This document shows, piece after piece, positions 15,972 through 25,177 of a stretch of 64,000 nucleotides of DNA. The translations under genes and the position numbers were made by a program. The notes beneath the pieces were generated by a model. It had not been told where the DNA came from, did no database searches, and was given only the letters and a program-made list of their open reading frames with translations. The first letter of the stretch is position 1; the number at the start of each line of letters is the position of its first letter. Origin of the DNA: Streptomyces sp. SAT1 (GTDB lineage: Bacteria > Actinomycetota > Actinomycetes > Streptomycetales > Streptomycetaceae); the NCBI RefSeq assembly GCF_001654495.1, contig NZ_CP015849.1, positions 6,055,001 to 6,119,000 on the forward strand, given 5' to 3'.

Positions 15972-17546
15972 ATGGAACGAATGGAACGCATGGAGCTGAC
16001 GCCCCCCACCGACGGCACCGGCGCGTCCGCCGCCGCCGACAACGGCGCGCGCGCCGACGCCCACGCCGTCGCGCCCCTGCTGAACTGCCTGATCCGCGAG
16101 GTGGCACACCCCTGCCCGGAGCCCGGGAACGGACAGCCCGAGCAGGCCGGACGGCGCGGACCGGCCGGGCACGCCCTCTACCGGCTGCCGGGCACCGGGC
16201 GGCTGCTGCGGGTGCGCGCCGGGCGGCGCCCCGCCGCGCCCGAGGTGGCCGCCGACGGCCGCTGGCAGCGGCTCGGCCACACCGAACTGGTCAAACTGGT
16301 CGCCGACGAACTGCGCCGCCACACCGGCGTCACCAACGACGAACTGTCCGCCGAGATGATCGACAGCCGGGAGGCGGTGGCGGCACTGCTCGCCGCCCGG
16401 GAGCGGACCGCGCCGCCCGGGGACCTCTACACCCGCTCCGAGCAGTCCCTCGTCACCGGGCACCCCTGCCACCCGGCGCCCAAGGCGCGCGGCGGCGGCC
16501 CGGTCACCTCCTGGCTGCCGTACGCGCCCGAGGCGTACGCCCGTTTCCCGCTGGTGCTGCTCGGGCTGCGCGAGGACCAGGTCGTGGAGGAGGGCGACAC
16601 CTCGGCGCTGGACGCCCTCGGCCAGGTCCCGCCCGGTTACCGGCTGCTGCCCGCCCACCCCTGGCAGCTCGACCTGGCGGCCGAGGCCCTGGCCGGGGCG
16701 TTCGCCGACGGACGGCTGCTGCGGCTGGGCACGACCGGCTTCGACGTGCGGCCCACCGCCGCGATCCGCACCGTCCACGTGCCGGAGGCCGACCTGTTCC
16801 TGAAGTTCAGCCTGGACGTGCGCATCACCAACGACGTTCGGCGGCTGTGGCGGCACGACCTGCTGACACTGCGCCGCACCGACACAGCGGTCACCGCCGC
16901 CTTCGCCCGGCTCGGCGGACCGGCCGCCTGGCTGAGCGACCGCGGACACCGCACCGCCGCCTTCGCCTTCGAGGAACTCGCGGTCGTCGTCCGCGACGGA
17001 CTGCGGCGGCATCTGCTGCCCGGTGCGACCCCGCTGCTCGCCGCCGCCCTGACCGAGGAGTTCGCCGGCAATCCGCTGGACGGCCCGCTGGATCCGGCGG
17101 TGTGGTGGGCGGCGTATCTGCGCCAGGTCGTGCCCCCGGCCCTCACCGCCTTCGCGCGGCACGGAGTGGTGCTGGAGGCGCACCTGCAGAACTCGCTGGT
17201 CGCCCTGGACGGCGCCGGGCTGCCCGTGCAGGCGCTGTTCCGGGACGCGGAGGGCGTCAAGCTGCTGTCCGAGGTGGACCGGGCGGCCGGCTGGGAGCGG
17301 CTGGTGTACTGCCTGGTCGTCAACCACCTCGCCGAGATCGCCGCCGCCCTGGCCGAACGCCGTCCGGGCTTCGACCCGTGGCCCGCCGTCCGGCAGGAAC
17401 TGTCCCGGCACGCCCTGCCCGAGGTGCCCGCCCTGCTGACCGCGCCGACCCTGCCGGGCAAGACCAACCTGCTGCTGCGCTGGACGGGCGCGGACGGCGC
17501 CGACGCCCGGTACCGCCCGCTGCCCAACCCGCTGGTCGGCGGATAG
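15972..17546 (+). CDS. NRPS-independent siderophore synthetase, IucA/IucC family
   Basis: Second NIS synthetase, 524 residues from ATG 15972. The DNA reads ATGGAACG, ATGGAACG, ATGGAG at 9-nt steps, so ATG 15972, 15981 and 15990 are all possible starts; no strong ribosome site distinguishes them. Family blocks: GHPCHPAPKARGG near residue 158, LLPAHPWQLDL near 225, RTVHVPEADLFLKFSLDVRITND in parts (RTVHVPEADLF, LKFSLDVRITND) near 270, VVLEAHLQNSLVAL near 400 and FRDAEGVKLL near 420. It differs clearly from the divergent neighbour, so the two probably catalyse successive condensations of one pathway. No DtxR/IdeR-type iron box is visible in the 89-bp gap. Confidence 0.88.
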   Translation: MERMERMELTPPTDGTGASAAADNGARADAHAVAPLLNCLIREVAHPCPEPGNGQPEQAGRRGPAGHALYRLPGTGRLLRVRAGRRPAAPEVAADGRWQRLGHTELVKLVADELRRHTGVTNDELSAEMIDSREAVAALLAARERTAPPGDLYTRSEQSLVTGHPCHPAPKARGGGPVTSWLPYAPEAYARFPLVLLGLREDQVVEEGDTSALDALGQVPPGYRLLPAHPWQLDLAAEALAGAFADGRLLRLGTTGFDVRPTAAIRTVHVPEADLFLKFSLDVRITNDVRRLWRHDLLTLRRTDTAVTAAFARLGGPAAWLSDRGHRTAAFAFEELAVVVRDGLRRHLLPGATPLLAAALTEEFAGNPLDGPLDPAVWWAAYLRQVVPPALTAFARHGVVLEAHLQNSLVALDGAGLPVQALFRDAEGVKLLSEVDRAAGWERLVYCLVVNHLAEIAAALAERRPGFDPWPAVRQELSRHALPEVPALLTAPTLPGKTNLLLRWTGADGADARYRPLPNPLVGG

Positions 17547-17573
17547 GCACCCGGCAGGCCCCGTCCCGGCGGC

Positions 17574-18008
17574 TCACCCGGTCGGAGGCGGGGGCGGGGC
17601 CGCCGGCGGCCAGGGCGGGCGGCAGTACCGCGCGCCGCCGTCGGCCGGCAGCTCCCGCTCGTAGTCGCAACTGGCCACGGCGCGCACCTCCAGCGTCCAG
17701 AAGGCGGTCAGGAGCCGCGAGACCGCGTCGATCACCTCGGCGGCCGGGGGGTCGTCGACCGGCTCGCAGACCAGGACGGAGGGCCAGCCGATGAAGTCGT
17801 CGTCGGGCAGGCCGTCCCCCGCGTGGTCGTTGCGCCCCCAGTCGGCCCGCACCGACGGCAGATGCAGGGTCCTGTCCCGGCGCACCGCGCCCGGGACCGC
17901 GCGGGCCACCCGCTCCCACAGCTCGTCCCGGTAGGGCACCGCCACGAAGACCGCGCAGTCGAGGTCGCGTTCCGGATCGCCGGGATCCGGGAACCGGTCC
18001 GCCGTCAC
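17574..18008 (-). CDS. Hypothetical protein coupled to a monooxygenase
   Basis: 144 residues, start GTG 18008. The GTG overlaps the TGA of the upstream gene (GTGA, 18008-18005), so the two are translated together. The visible pattern (CAVFVAVPYRDELWERVARAV near 20-40, TLHLPSVRADWGRND near 52-66, GWPSVLVCEPVDDPP near 76-90, ending in a Pro-rich tail) suggests one alpha/beta domain, but I do not recognise it. A role alongside the antibiotic-biosynthesis-monooxygenase-like partner is inferred only from coupling. Confidence 0.65.
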   Translation of the reverse strand: MTADRFPDPGDPERDLDCAVFVAVPYRDELWERVARAVPGAVRRDRTLHLPSVRADWGRNDHAGDGLPDDDFIGWPSVLVCEPVDDPPAAEVIDAVSRLLTAFWTLEVRAVASCDYERELPADGGARYCRPPWPPAAPPPPPTG

Positions 18009-18394
18009 GCGGTCTCCCCGTCGCCGCGCACGCCCGGCGCCTGGGCCCGCGTGAAGCCGTGGCTGCGCTCGACCTTCGCCACGTGCAGCGTGTAGGTCTC
18101 GTACCACTGGGCCCGCCCGCGCTTCTGCGCCGCGCGGTGCTCGGCGTCGCCCCGCCACCGCGCGAGGGCTTCCGCGTCGCGGAAGTAGCCGACCGTGATG
18201 CCCAGCCCGCCGGGGGTCTGCGCATGGTCCATCCCCAGGTACCCCGGGACCTCCTTCACCAGCTCTTCCATACGGTCGTCGGTCTCGCGGTAGCCGTCCT
18301 GGTCCGGGGTCCGCACCGTGGTGAAGACAGCGACGTAGTAAGGGGGTTCGAAAGCCGGGACGGGCACGGCGGGCGCTGTCCGATCACTGGTCAT
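18005..18394 (-). CDS. Antibiotic biosynthesis monooxygenase (ABM) family protein
   Basis: 129-residue ferredoxin-like-fold protein, start ATG 18394. YYVAVFTTVRTPDQDGY near residue 20 forms strand 1, MEELVKEVPGYLGMD the helix, GITVGYFRDAEALARW near 70 strand 3 and the WRGDAEHRAAQ helix, and WYETYTLHVAKVER the last strand. Members dimerise and include heme-degrading and quinone-forming monooxygenases as well as many unassigned proteins. It is coupled to the following unknown gene. It is divergent from the histidine phosphatase at 18552; the gap carries GGACAC/GTGTCC arms. Confidence 0.8.
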   Translation of the reverse strand: MTSDRTAPAVPVPAFEPPYYVAVFTTVRTPDQDGYRETDDRMEELVKEVPGYLGMDHAQTPGGLGITVGYFRDAEALARWRGDAEHRAAQKRGRAQWYETYTLHVAKVERSHGFTRAQAPGVRGDGETA

Positions 18395-18551
18395 GGCGCC
18401 ACCGTAAGGCGGGACACGTCCGGAGATCCAGTGTCCGTCGCCGGGGCGGGCACGCCGGACCGGAGACGGCGCCGGCCCTGCTGGAACCGGTCCGCGTGGG
18501 CCGGCGTCCTTCCGTGGGTCCGCGGGATCTACTTCTTCGAAGGACGCGTCC

Positions 18552-19175
18552 ATGACCGGTACGGCCGCCCGCTACCTCTATCTCGCGCGTCACGGCGAGG
18601 CGTCGCCGGACGAGAGCGAACTGACGGACACGGGCCGCCGCCAGGCCGCCCTGCTGGGCCAGCGGCTCCGCGGGATCCCGCTGGCTGCGATCCACCACGG
18701 ACCCCTCGCCCGTGCCGAACAGACCGCCCGGCTGGCCGGTGAGCAGCTCGACGGAGTTCCCTGCCACCGTTCCGAAGCGGCGGGCGACTACGTCCCCTAC
18801 CTGCCGACGCGGGCGGAACTGCCGCCGGAGGCCGCCGATGACTGGGGCGAGTTCCTGGACCGGTTCACGGCCGAGGAGCGCGAACAGGGTCCCGGGCTGG
18901 CGGCGAAGGCACTCGCGGAGTTCACCGGGCCCGTCGTCGGAGACGAACCGCGCCACGAACTCGTCGTCACGCACAACTTCCTCGTCGGCTGGCTCGTCCG
19001 GGCCGCCTTCGAGGCGCCGAAGTGGCGATGGCTGGGCATCAACCATGCCCACGCGGCCCTGACCGTCATCCGCTACACACCCGAGCGGCCCCCGGCGGTT
19101 CTCCTCTTCAACGACACCGGCCATCTCCCCGCCGGGCTGCGCTGGACCGGTTTCCCGCCGGAACTCCACGTCTGA
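18552..19175 (+). CDS. Histidine phosphatase family protein
   Basis: 207-residue phosphoglycerate mutase-like phosphatase, start ATG 18552 with GAAGGA about 10 nt upstream. LARHGEA at residues 10-16 holds the catalytic histidine, GPLARAEQTARL the second basic centre, and HELVVTHNFLVGWLVR near 137 the second histidine; this last one is HNF rather than the common HGG, as in some SixA/CobC-like groups. Substrate unknown. It is a different subgroup from the 5801-6418 protein. Confidence 0.87.
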   Translation: MTGTAARYLYLARHGEASPDESELTDTGRRQAALLGQRLRGIPLAAIHHGPLARAEQTARLAGEQLDGVPCHRSEAAGDYVPYLPTRAELPPEAADDWGEFLDRFTAEEREQGPGLAAKALAEFTGPVVGDEPRHELVVTHNFLVGWLVRAAFEAPKWRWLGINHAHAALTVIRYTPERPPAVLLFNDTGHLPAGLRWTGFPPELHV

Positions 19176-19348
19176 GGCCCGTGGCCGACGGTGGGCCGCC
19201 GGAGGAGACGGCCGACGACGATCGGGGCGGGCACCCTGCCCGGTGGATCCGGTGCCCTTCGACGGGAGTGCTCCGCCTCGGCCCCGTTCCGTTGAGGGCG
19301 TACGCCTTCCGCGTCATCCCGGGCTTCGGCGACAGCTGTCCCGATGTG

Positions 19349-20308
19349 TCAGGGCCGGTGAGTGTTGTCGCCGAGCCAGGCCAGGACCTGGCCGGCATGC
19401 CTGTCCGGAGGGAAGATCGGGTAGAAGACGTGCTCGATCACGCTGTCCTCGATGATCAGGGTGAGCCGCCTGTAGAGCGTCTGCCCGCCGGTGGTGAACG
19501 TGGGGAGGTCCAGTGCCCGAGCCAGGCTCCGTGCGGGGTCGGACAGCATCCGGAAGGGCAGGCGGAGCCGCTCGATGACCTCGCGCTGGTAGTCGCCGTC
19601 CTGACCGGAGAGGCCGTACACCCGGGCGGCGCCGGCTGCGAGCAGGTCCTGGTGGTGGTCACGGAAGCCGCACGCCTCGGCGGTGCAGCCACGGGCGCCG
19701 GGGATGGAGTTCCAGCCCTCGGGCAGATCGGTGCCGGGGCGGCCCGTGAGCGGGTAGACGTAGAGCACCGTGCGGCCCGCGCCCAGCGCGTCGAGGCTGA
19801 CGGTGGCGCCGTCGGTGGCACGGAGTTCCAGCCGCGGCATCCGCGCCCCGCGCAGGTGGTCGGCGGCCCCGTCGTCCTCGGGAACGGGCAGGCCGGCGGG
19901 CAGGCGCGTGTAATCGGTCATCGGTTCCTCTCCTTCGGTCGGTGACAGGCGGCTGTTGCGGTGGGCGGCCCGGTGCAGGTGCGTCACCAGCGCCGCCCGG
20001 CGGGCGGTGAGGCCCTCGATCCGCCGCGTGAGCTCGTCGATGGCGTCCCGGTACCCGGCCAGCGCGGCCGGGCAGTCGTCCGCGTGCCGGTGCCCCAGGG
20101 CCAGGCACTCCAGGAACGGCCGTGTCGCCTCGACGGGGATGCCGAGGAGACTCAGCGCCCGGATCTCTCGCGCGAGCCGTACGTCGTGCTCGCCGTAGTC
20201 CCGATAGCCGTTGGCCAGCCGCACCGGCGCGAGCAGCCCCAGCGATTCGTAGTAGCGCACCGCCTTGGTCGTCACACCCGCCCGCCGGGCCAGTTCTCCG
20301 ATCCGCAT
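19349..20308 (-). CDS. MerR regulator fused to a PrxQ/BCP-type peroxiredoxin
   Basis: 319 residues from ATG 20308 (a GTG at 20317 is too close to any ribosome site). Residues 1-70 are a MerR winged helix (MRIGELARRAGVTTKAVRYY), 70-120 the dimerisation coiled coil. Residues about 130-319 are a thioredoxin-fold peroxiredoxin; GCTAEACGFRDHH near 220 is the BCP/PrxQ active site, with the peroxidatic Cys and a resolving Cys five residues on. An internal ATG at 19921 has a good ribosome site (GAAGGAGAGG) and would give the 190-residue peroxiredoxin alone. Likely a peroxide-sensing regulator that also makes its own enzyme domain; both readings are inference. Its promoter has the long-spacer MerR form. 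Confidence 0.85.
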   Translation of the reverse strand: MRIGELARRAGVTTKAVRYYESLGLLAPVRLANGYRDYGEHDVRLAREIRALSLLGIPVEATRPFLECLALGHRHADDCPAALAGYRDAIDELTRRIEGLTARRAALVTHLHRAAHRNSRLSPTEGEEPMTDYTRLPAGLPVPEDDGAADHLRGARMPRLELRATDGATVSLDALGAGRTVLYVYPLTGRPGTDLPEGWNSIPGARGCTAEACGFRDHHQDLLAAGAARVYGLSGQDGDYQREVIERLRLPFRMLSDPARSLARALDLPTFTTGGQTLYRRLTLIIEDSVIEHVFYPIFPPDRHAGQVLAWLGDNTHRP

Positions 20309-20326
20309 GCCTCTCACCTCGAAGAA

Positions 20327-20357
20327 CGCTAAACCTTGCCCTTGAGGGTAAGGTCAA
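20327..20357 (-). promoter_or_regulatory. MerR-type long-spacer promoter
   Basis: On the minus strand: TTGACC (20357-20352), a 19-bp spacer, TTAGCG (20332-20327). The spacer is filled by an inverted repeat with arms ACCTTGCCCT and AGGGTAAGGT (20333-20354, one mismatch). A 19-20 bp spacer with a central dyad is the hallmark of promoters twisted open by MerR proteins, so the fusion gene probably activates itself. Confidence 0.7.
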
Positions 20358-20447
20358 GCGCCCGCGCCCGAGGCGTCCTCCCCGGCTGTTACGCTCGGTC
20401 ACTATGCGCACCGCACGCCGCAGACCGGGGACGAGGGGTGTACCGCC

Positions 20448-21371
20448 ATGCTGACCGAGGTCACCGCCACCCGCTATCTCGCGCCGCTGCGCTCGGGTGG
20501 TTCGGTGCCGGGGATCGTCGAGGCCGACGACCTCGGGACGTACGTCGTCAAGTTCACCGGCTCCGCGCAGGGGCGCAAGGCGCTGGTCGCCGAGGTGATC
20601 GTCGGGGAACTGGCGCGTGCGCTCGGGCTGCGGTTCCCGGAGCTGGTGCTGGTGCACTTCGATCCGGCCATCGCCGCGCACGAGCCGTACCAGGAGGTGC
20701 GGGAGCTGCACGGGGCGAGCGCGGGGGTCAACCTGGGGATGGACTATCTGCCGGGGGCGCGGGACTTCACCCCGGAGGTGGCGCGGACGTTCCCGGTGGA
20801 TCCGCTGGAGGCGGGGCGGATCGTCTGGCTGGACGCGCTGACCGCGAACGTCGACCGGACGGTCCACAGCTCCAATCTGATGGTCTGGCCGACCCTCGGG
20901 GTCGCGCCGCCGCGCCTGTGGCTCATCGATCACGGCGCCGCGCTGGTCTTCCACCACCGCTGGGACCTGACGGCACCGGGCAAGGCGTACGACTTCCGGC
21001 ACCACGCGCTCGGCCGGTACGCGCCCGATGTGCGCGCGGCCGACGCCGAGCTGGCCCCGCGGGTGACCGAGGAGCTGCTGCGCGAGGTCGTCGCCCAGGT
21101 GCCGGACGGCTGGCTGCGGGACGAGCCGGGGTTCCGCGCGCCCGAGGAGGTGCGCGAGACCTACGTCCGGCATCTGCACGCGCGCGTGCGGGCCTCCGCG
21201 TCCTGGCTGCCCACGGACTTCCCCGGGCACGACGAGCTGGCCGCCGAGGAGGCCCGGCGCGCGGCGCGCGCGCAGCGGGGGCGGCCGGACTGGCTCAAGC
21301 GGGTCCCTGACCTGCACGGCAAGCCGGCCGCGGAGCGAGACTGGTCCGTGCACCTGGGGCGCGAGGACTGA
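20448..21371 (+). CDS. HipA-like kinase family protein
   Basis: 307 residues, start ATG 20448. TYVVKFTGSAQGRKALVAEVIVGELAR in parts (TYVVKFTGSAQG, VAEVIVGELAR) near 30-55 carries the ATP-binding lysine and helix; DALTANVDRTVHSSNLMVW near 130 is the catalytic Asp-Asn loop of HipA-type kinases; RLWLIDHGAALVFHH near 160 is the DFG-like metal-binding Asp. Unlike classical HipA toxins there is no HipB-like regulator beside it, nor the DUF3037 partner that often follows this subgroup. It ends at a bidirectional terminator shared with malate synthase. Substrate unknown. Confidence 0.85.
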   Translation: MLTEVTATRYLAPLRSGGSVPGIVEADDLGTYVVKFTGSAQGRKALVAEVIVGELARALGLRFPELVLVHFDPAIAAHEPYQEVRELHGASAGVNLGMDYLPGARDFTPEVARTFPVDPLEAGRIVWLDALTANVDRTVHSSNLMVWPTLGVAPPRLWLIDHGAALVFHHRWDLTAPGKAYDFRHHALGRYAPDVRAADAELAPRVTEELLREVVAQVPDGWLRDEPGFRAPEEVRETYVRHLHARVRASASWLPTDFPGHDELAAEEARRAARAQRGRPDWLKRVPDLHGKPAAERDWSVHLGRED

Positions 21372-21393
21372 GGAGAGGGCCGATGCGAGGCGA

Positions 21394-21442
21394 ACGGCCG
21401 TACGGCCCGGCGGGGGGTATCGCCTCCGGGCCGTACGGCCGT
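21394..21442. terminator. Bidirectional hairpin terminator
   Basis: Perfect 17-bp arms (21394-21410 and 21426-21442) with a 15-nt loop between the convergent HipA-like gene (stop 21371) and malate synthase (stop 21457). Confidence 0.8.
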
Positions 21443-21456
21443 GACGCCGCCGCCGG

Positions 21457-23082
<1,626 letters not shown>

Positions 23083-23185
23083 GAGCTGTCACTTCCTTCA
23101 GCGGTGGCACCGGGTGCCAAGGAGTACGAATGGGGCGATTCGCACCCGCTGTGCGGTCGGGTGCTTCTGATCAGTGGATAGTAGT

Positions 23186-23200
23186 TTCCTTATCGTGGAA
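23186..23200. promoter_or_regulatory. Candidate AllR operator upstream of aceB
   Basis: TTCC-TTATCGT-GGAA, 104 nt upstream of the malate synthase start. The spacer length and the GTGGAA half match the site at 29249-29263 in the allR-allB gap. The binder is inferred to be the IclR-family product of 28347-29147. Confidence 0.5.
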
Positions 23201-23266
23201 CTTCAATGGTTTGTTGATGTCGAGATTCTCCGAGTCGAGGGAAGCTGGCGCTCGGTGCCAGCCCGT

Positions 23267-23866
23267 TCACTCCAGGTGCGCCAGGTCCGCTTCCGTGTCG
23301 ATGTCGTAGGGCTGCGCCACGTCCGCGCACTCGATCAGGACCATCCGCCCGGCGTGCTCCTTCAGATAGCCGCGTGCCCCCCGGTCGCCGGTGGCACTCG
23401 CCGCGATCCCCGCCCAGTGCGCGGCGCCGAAGAGGACCGGATGCCCGCGCACCCCGTCGTACGCCGCCGAGACCAGCGACGTCTCGTCCCGGAACGCCGC
23501 CCGCACCCGGGCCGCCGCCACGGCTCCGATCCCGGGCTGGTCCACGAGCGAGACCAGCGCCGCCCGCGCCCCCGAACCCGCGAGCGAATCCAGTCCGGCC
23601 CGCAGCGAGGAGCCCATGCCCTGCTCCCAGTCCGCGTTGTCCACGAGCACACAGCCCTCCAGCCGGGCCCGCCGCCGCACCTCGTCCGCCCGCGCGCCCA
23701 GCACCACGTGCACCCGCGCGCAGCCCGCCGCGCGCAGCACCCCGACCGCGTGCTCCACCAGCGGCCGGCCCCGGTGGGTGAGCAGTGCCTTGGGCCGGCC
23801 GCCGAGCCGCCGGCCGCCGCCGGCCGCCAGGACGAGACCGGCCACCTCGTCATCCGTACGTGTCAT
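23267..23866 (-). CDS. MobA-like nucleotidyltransferase
   Basis: 199 residues, start ATG 23866. The N-terminus GLVLAAGGGRRLGGRPKALL is the nucleotide-binding signature of the MobA/MocA group; VLVDNADWEQGMGSSLRAGL and LVSLVDQPGIG (metal-binding Asp) follow, and GHPVLFG with GDRGARGYL complete the MocA-type pattern. MocA-like enzymes add CMP to molybdopterin for xanthine dehydrogenase-family enzymes, which would fit the purine-catabolic theme of the region, but no dehydrogenase is present here to prove it. It is divergent from a DUF5955 gene. Confidence 0.86.
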   Translation of the reverse strand: MTRTDDEVAGLVLAAGGGRRLGGRPKALLTHRGRPLVEHAVGVLRAAGCARVHVVLGARADEVRRRARLEGCVLVDNADWEQGMGSSLRAGLDSLAGSGARAALVSLVDQPGIGAVAAARVRAAFRDETSLVSAAYDGVRGHPVLFGAAHWAGIAASATGDRGARGYLKEHAGRMVLIECADVAQPYDIDTEADLAHLE

Positions 23867-24009
23867 ACGTCCTGCATACCTGACGGCCCGTCGAACGCGC
23901 CGGGCGAGCGAGGCTGAATTTCGGTCCGCACGCTGGCGCACCCCGTTCCGGTGGCGTTTACTGACCCGGGTCCGGGGACTGCGCGCGGCGACGTGCGAGG
24001 GGGAGGGCT

Positions 24010-24333
24010 GTGTTGCGGAGCTTGGAACAGCGGCCGGTGACCGGCGGCAAAGAGGATCCGAGGGTGGTGGGGCTGCGCGCCGCCGTATCCCGTCTGCGTC
24101 GTGAACTCGCCGCGCATCCGGGGGAGTTCCCCGACCGCGCGATAGCCGAGGACGAGCTCGCGGCACTCGCCGCGCTCTCGGCGGCGACCGCTCCGGGCAT
24201 CCCCGAGATTCCCCGGCTGCGCCGCTCCCTGCTGCTGATCGCCGGCTCGATCGGCTCCGTCAGCGCCCTGCGCCCCGGCCTGGCCGAGGTGCGCGCCGCG
24301 GTGGACCTGTTCGGACCGCCGCCGCTGCGCTGA
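24010..24333 (+). CDS. DUF5955 family protein
   Basis: 107 residues, start GTG 24010 behind GAGGGGGAGGG. Small helical protein with ALAALSAATAPGIPEIPRLR in the middle and LLLIAGSIGSVSALRPGLAEVR near the end, the pattern of the Streptomyces-restricted DUF5955 group. The C-terminal part may be a short amphipathic or membrane-touching helix. Such small proteins often accompany antibiotic or abortive systems, but no role is known here. Confidence 0.7.
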   Translation: MLRSLEQRPVTGGKEDPRVVGLRAAVSRLRRELAAHPGEFPDRAIAEDELAALAALSAATAPGIPEIPRLRRSLLLIAGSIGSVSALRPGLAEVRAAVDLFGPPPLR

Positions 24334-24363
24334 GGTACGCGCCCGGGGCGCGCGCCGCACATC

Positions 24364-24482
24364 GAGGGCTCGCGCGCCGCGTACGCCTGCGGGGCACGTA
24401 CGCCCGCGCGCCGCGTACGCCTGCGGGTCACCTACGCCTGCGGGCCACGCACGCCTCCGCGCCGCGTACGCCTCCCGGGCGT
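24364..24482. repeat. 17-bp tandem repeat array
   Basis: Six exact-length 17-bp units start at 24381, 24398, 24415, 24432, 24449 and 24466, with consensus GTACGCCTGCGSGCCRC; a degraded seventh precedes (24364-24380). Units alternate between a GCGGGNCAC and a CGCGCCGC second half. The array fills the gap between the DUF5955 gene (stop 24333) and the response regulator (stop 24539). Confidence 0.9.
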
Positions 24483-24538
24483 GTGCGCCGAGGGCCGCCG
24501 TCGGGGCCCTCCATCCCCGGGCCCCCGGGGCCCGTGCC

Positions 24539-25177
24539 TCAGGGCCTGCGCCGCCGTACGAGCCCCTGCTCGGTGGCCGCCGCCACGGCCGCCGTACGGG
24601 AGTCGACGCCCAGCTTGGCGTAGACGTGCACCAGATGGGACTTCACCGTGGCCTGGCTCAGGAACAGGCGCTTGCTGATCTCCAGGTTGGACAGGCCGTC
24701 GCGGACCAGTTCCAGGACCTCCAGCTCTCGGCGGCTGAGCGCGGCGGCCGGTGTGCGCATCCGGTCCATCAGCCGGTGGGCGACCGCCGGGGCCAGCGCC
24801 GAACGCCCGGAGGCGGCGGTGCGCACCGCCGCGGCCAGCTCCTGCGGCGGCGCGTCCTTCAGCAGATAGCCCGCCGCCCCGGCCTCCACCGCCGCCAGGA
24901 TGTCCGCGTCGGTGTCGTACGTGGTGAGCACCAGGACGCGCGGGGCGCCGGGCCGGGCGGTGATCGCCGCCGTGGCCTCCGCGCCGTGCATCCCCCGCGG
25001 GCCGAACTGGAGATCCATCAGCACCACGTCGACCCCGCCCTCGGCGGCCAGCTCCACCGCGCGCTCCGCCGTCGGCGCCTCCGCGACGATCTCGAAGTCG
25101 GGCTCGGCGGACAGCACCGCCTTGAGACCGGCGCGGACCACCGGGTGGTCGTCCGCGAGCAGCAGCCGCACGCTCAC
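24539..25177 (-). CDS. NarL/FixJ-type response regulator
   Basis: 212 residues. Receiver domain (LLLADDHPVVRAGL, phosphoacceptor Asp in DVVLMDLQF near 54, Lys in LLKDAPP near 105) and a LuxR-type helix-turn-helix (LSRRELEVLELVRDGLSNLE, then SQATVKSHLVHVYAKLG). Start GTG 25177 overlaps the kinase stop (GTGA), giving translational coupling. With the kinase and the divergent ABC exporter it probably forms a stress- or antimicrobial-sensing unit that controls the exporter. Confidence 0.93.
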   Translation of the reverse strand: MSVRLLLADDHPVVRAGLKAVLSAEPDFEIVAEAPTAERAVELAAEGGVDVVLMDLQFGPRGMHGAEATAAITARPGAPRVLVLTTYDTDADILAAVEAGAAGYLLKDAPPQELAAAVRTAASGRSALAPAVAHRLMDRMRTPAAALSRRELEVLELVRDGLSNLEISKRLFLSQATVKSHLVHVYAKLGVDSRTAAVAAATEQGLVRRRRP

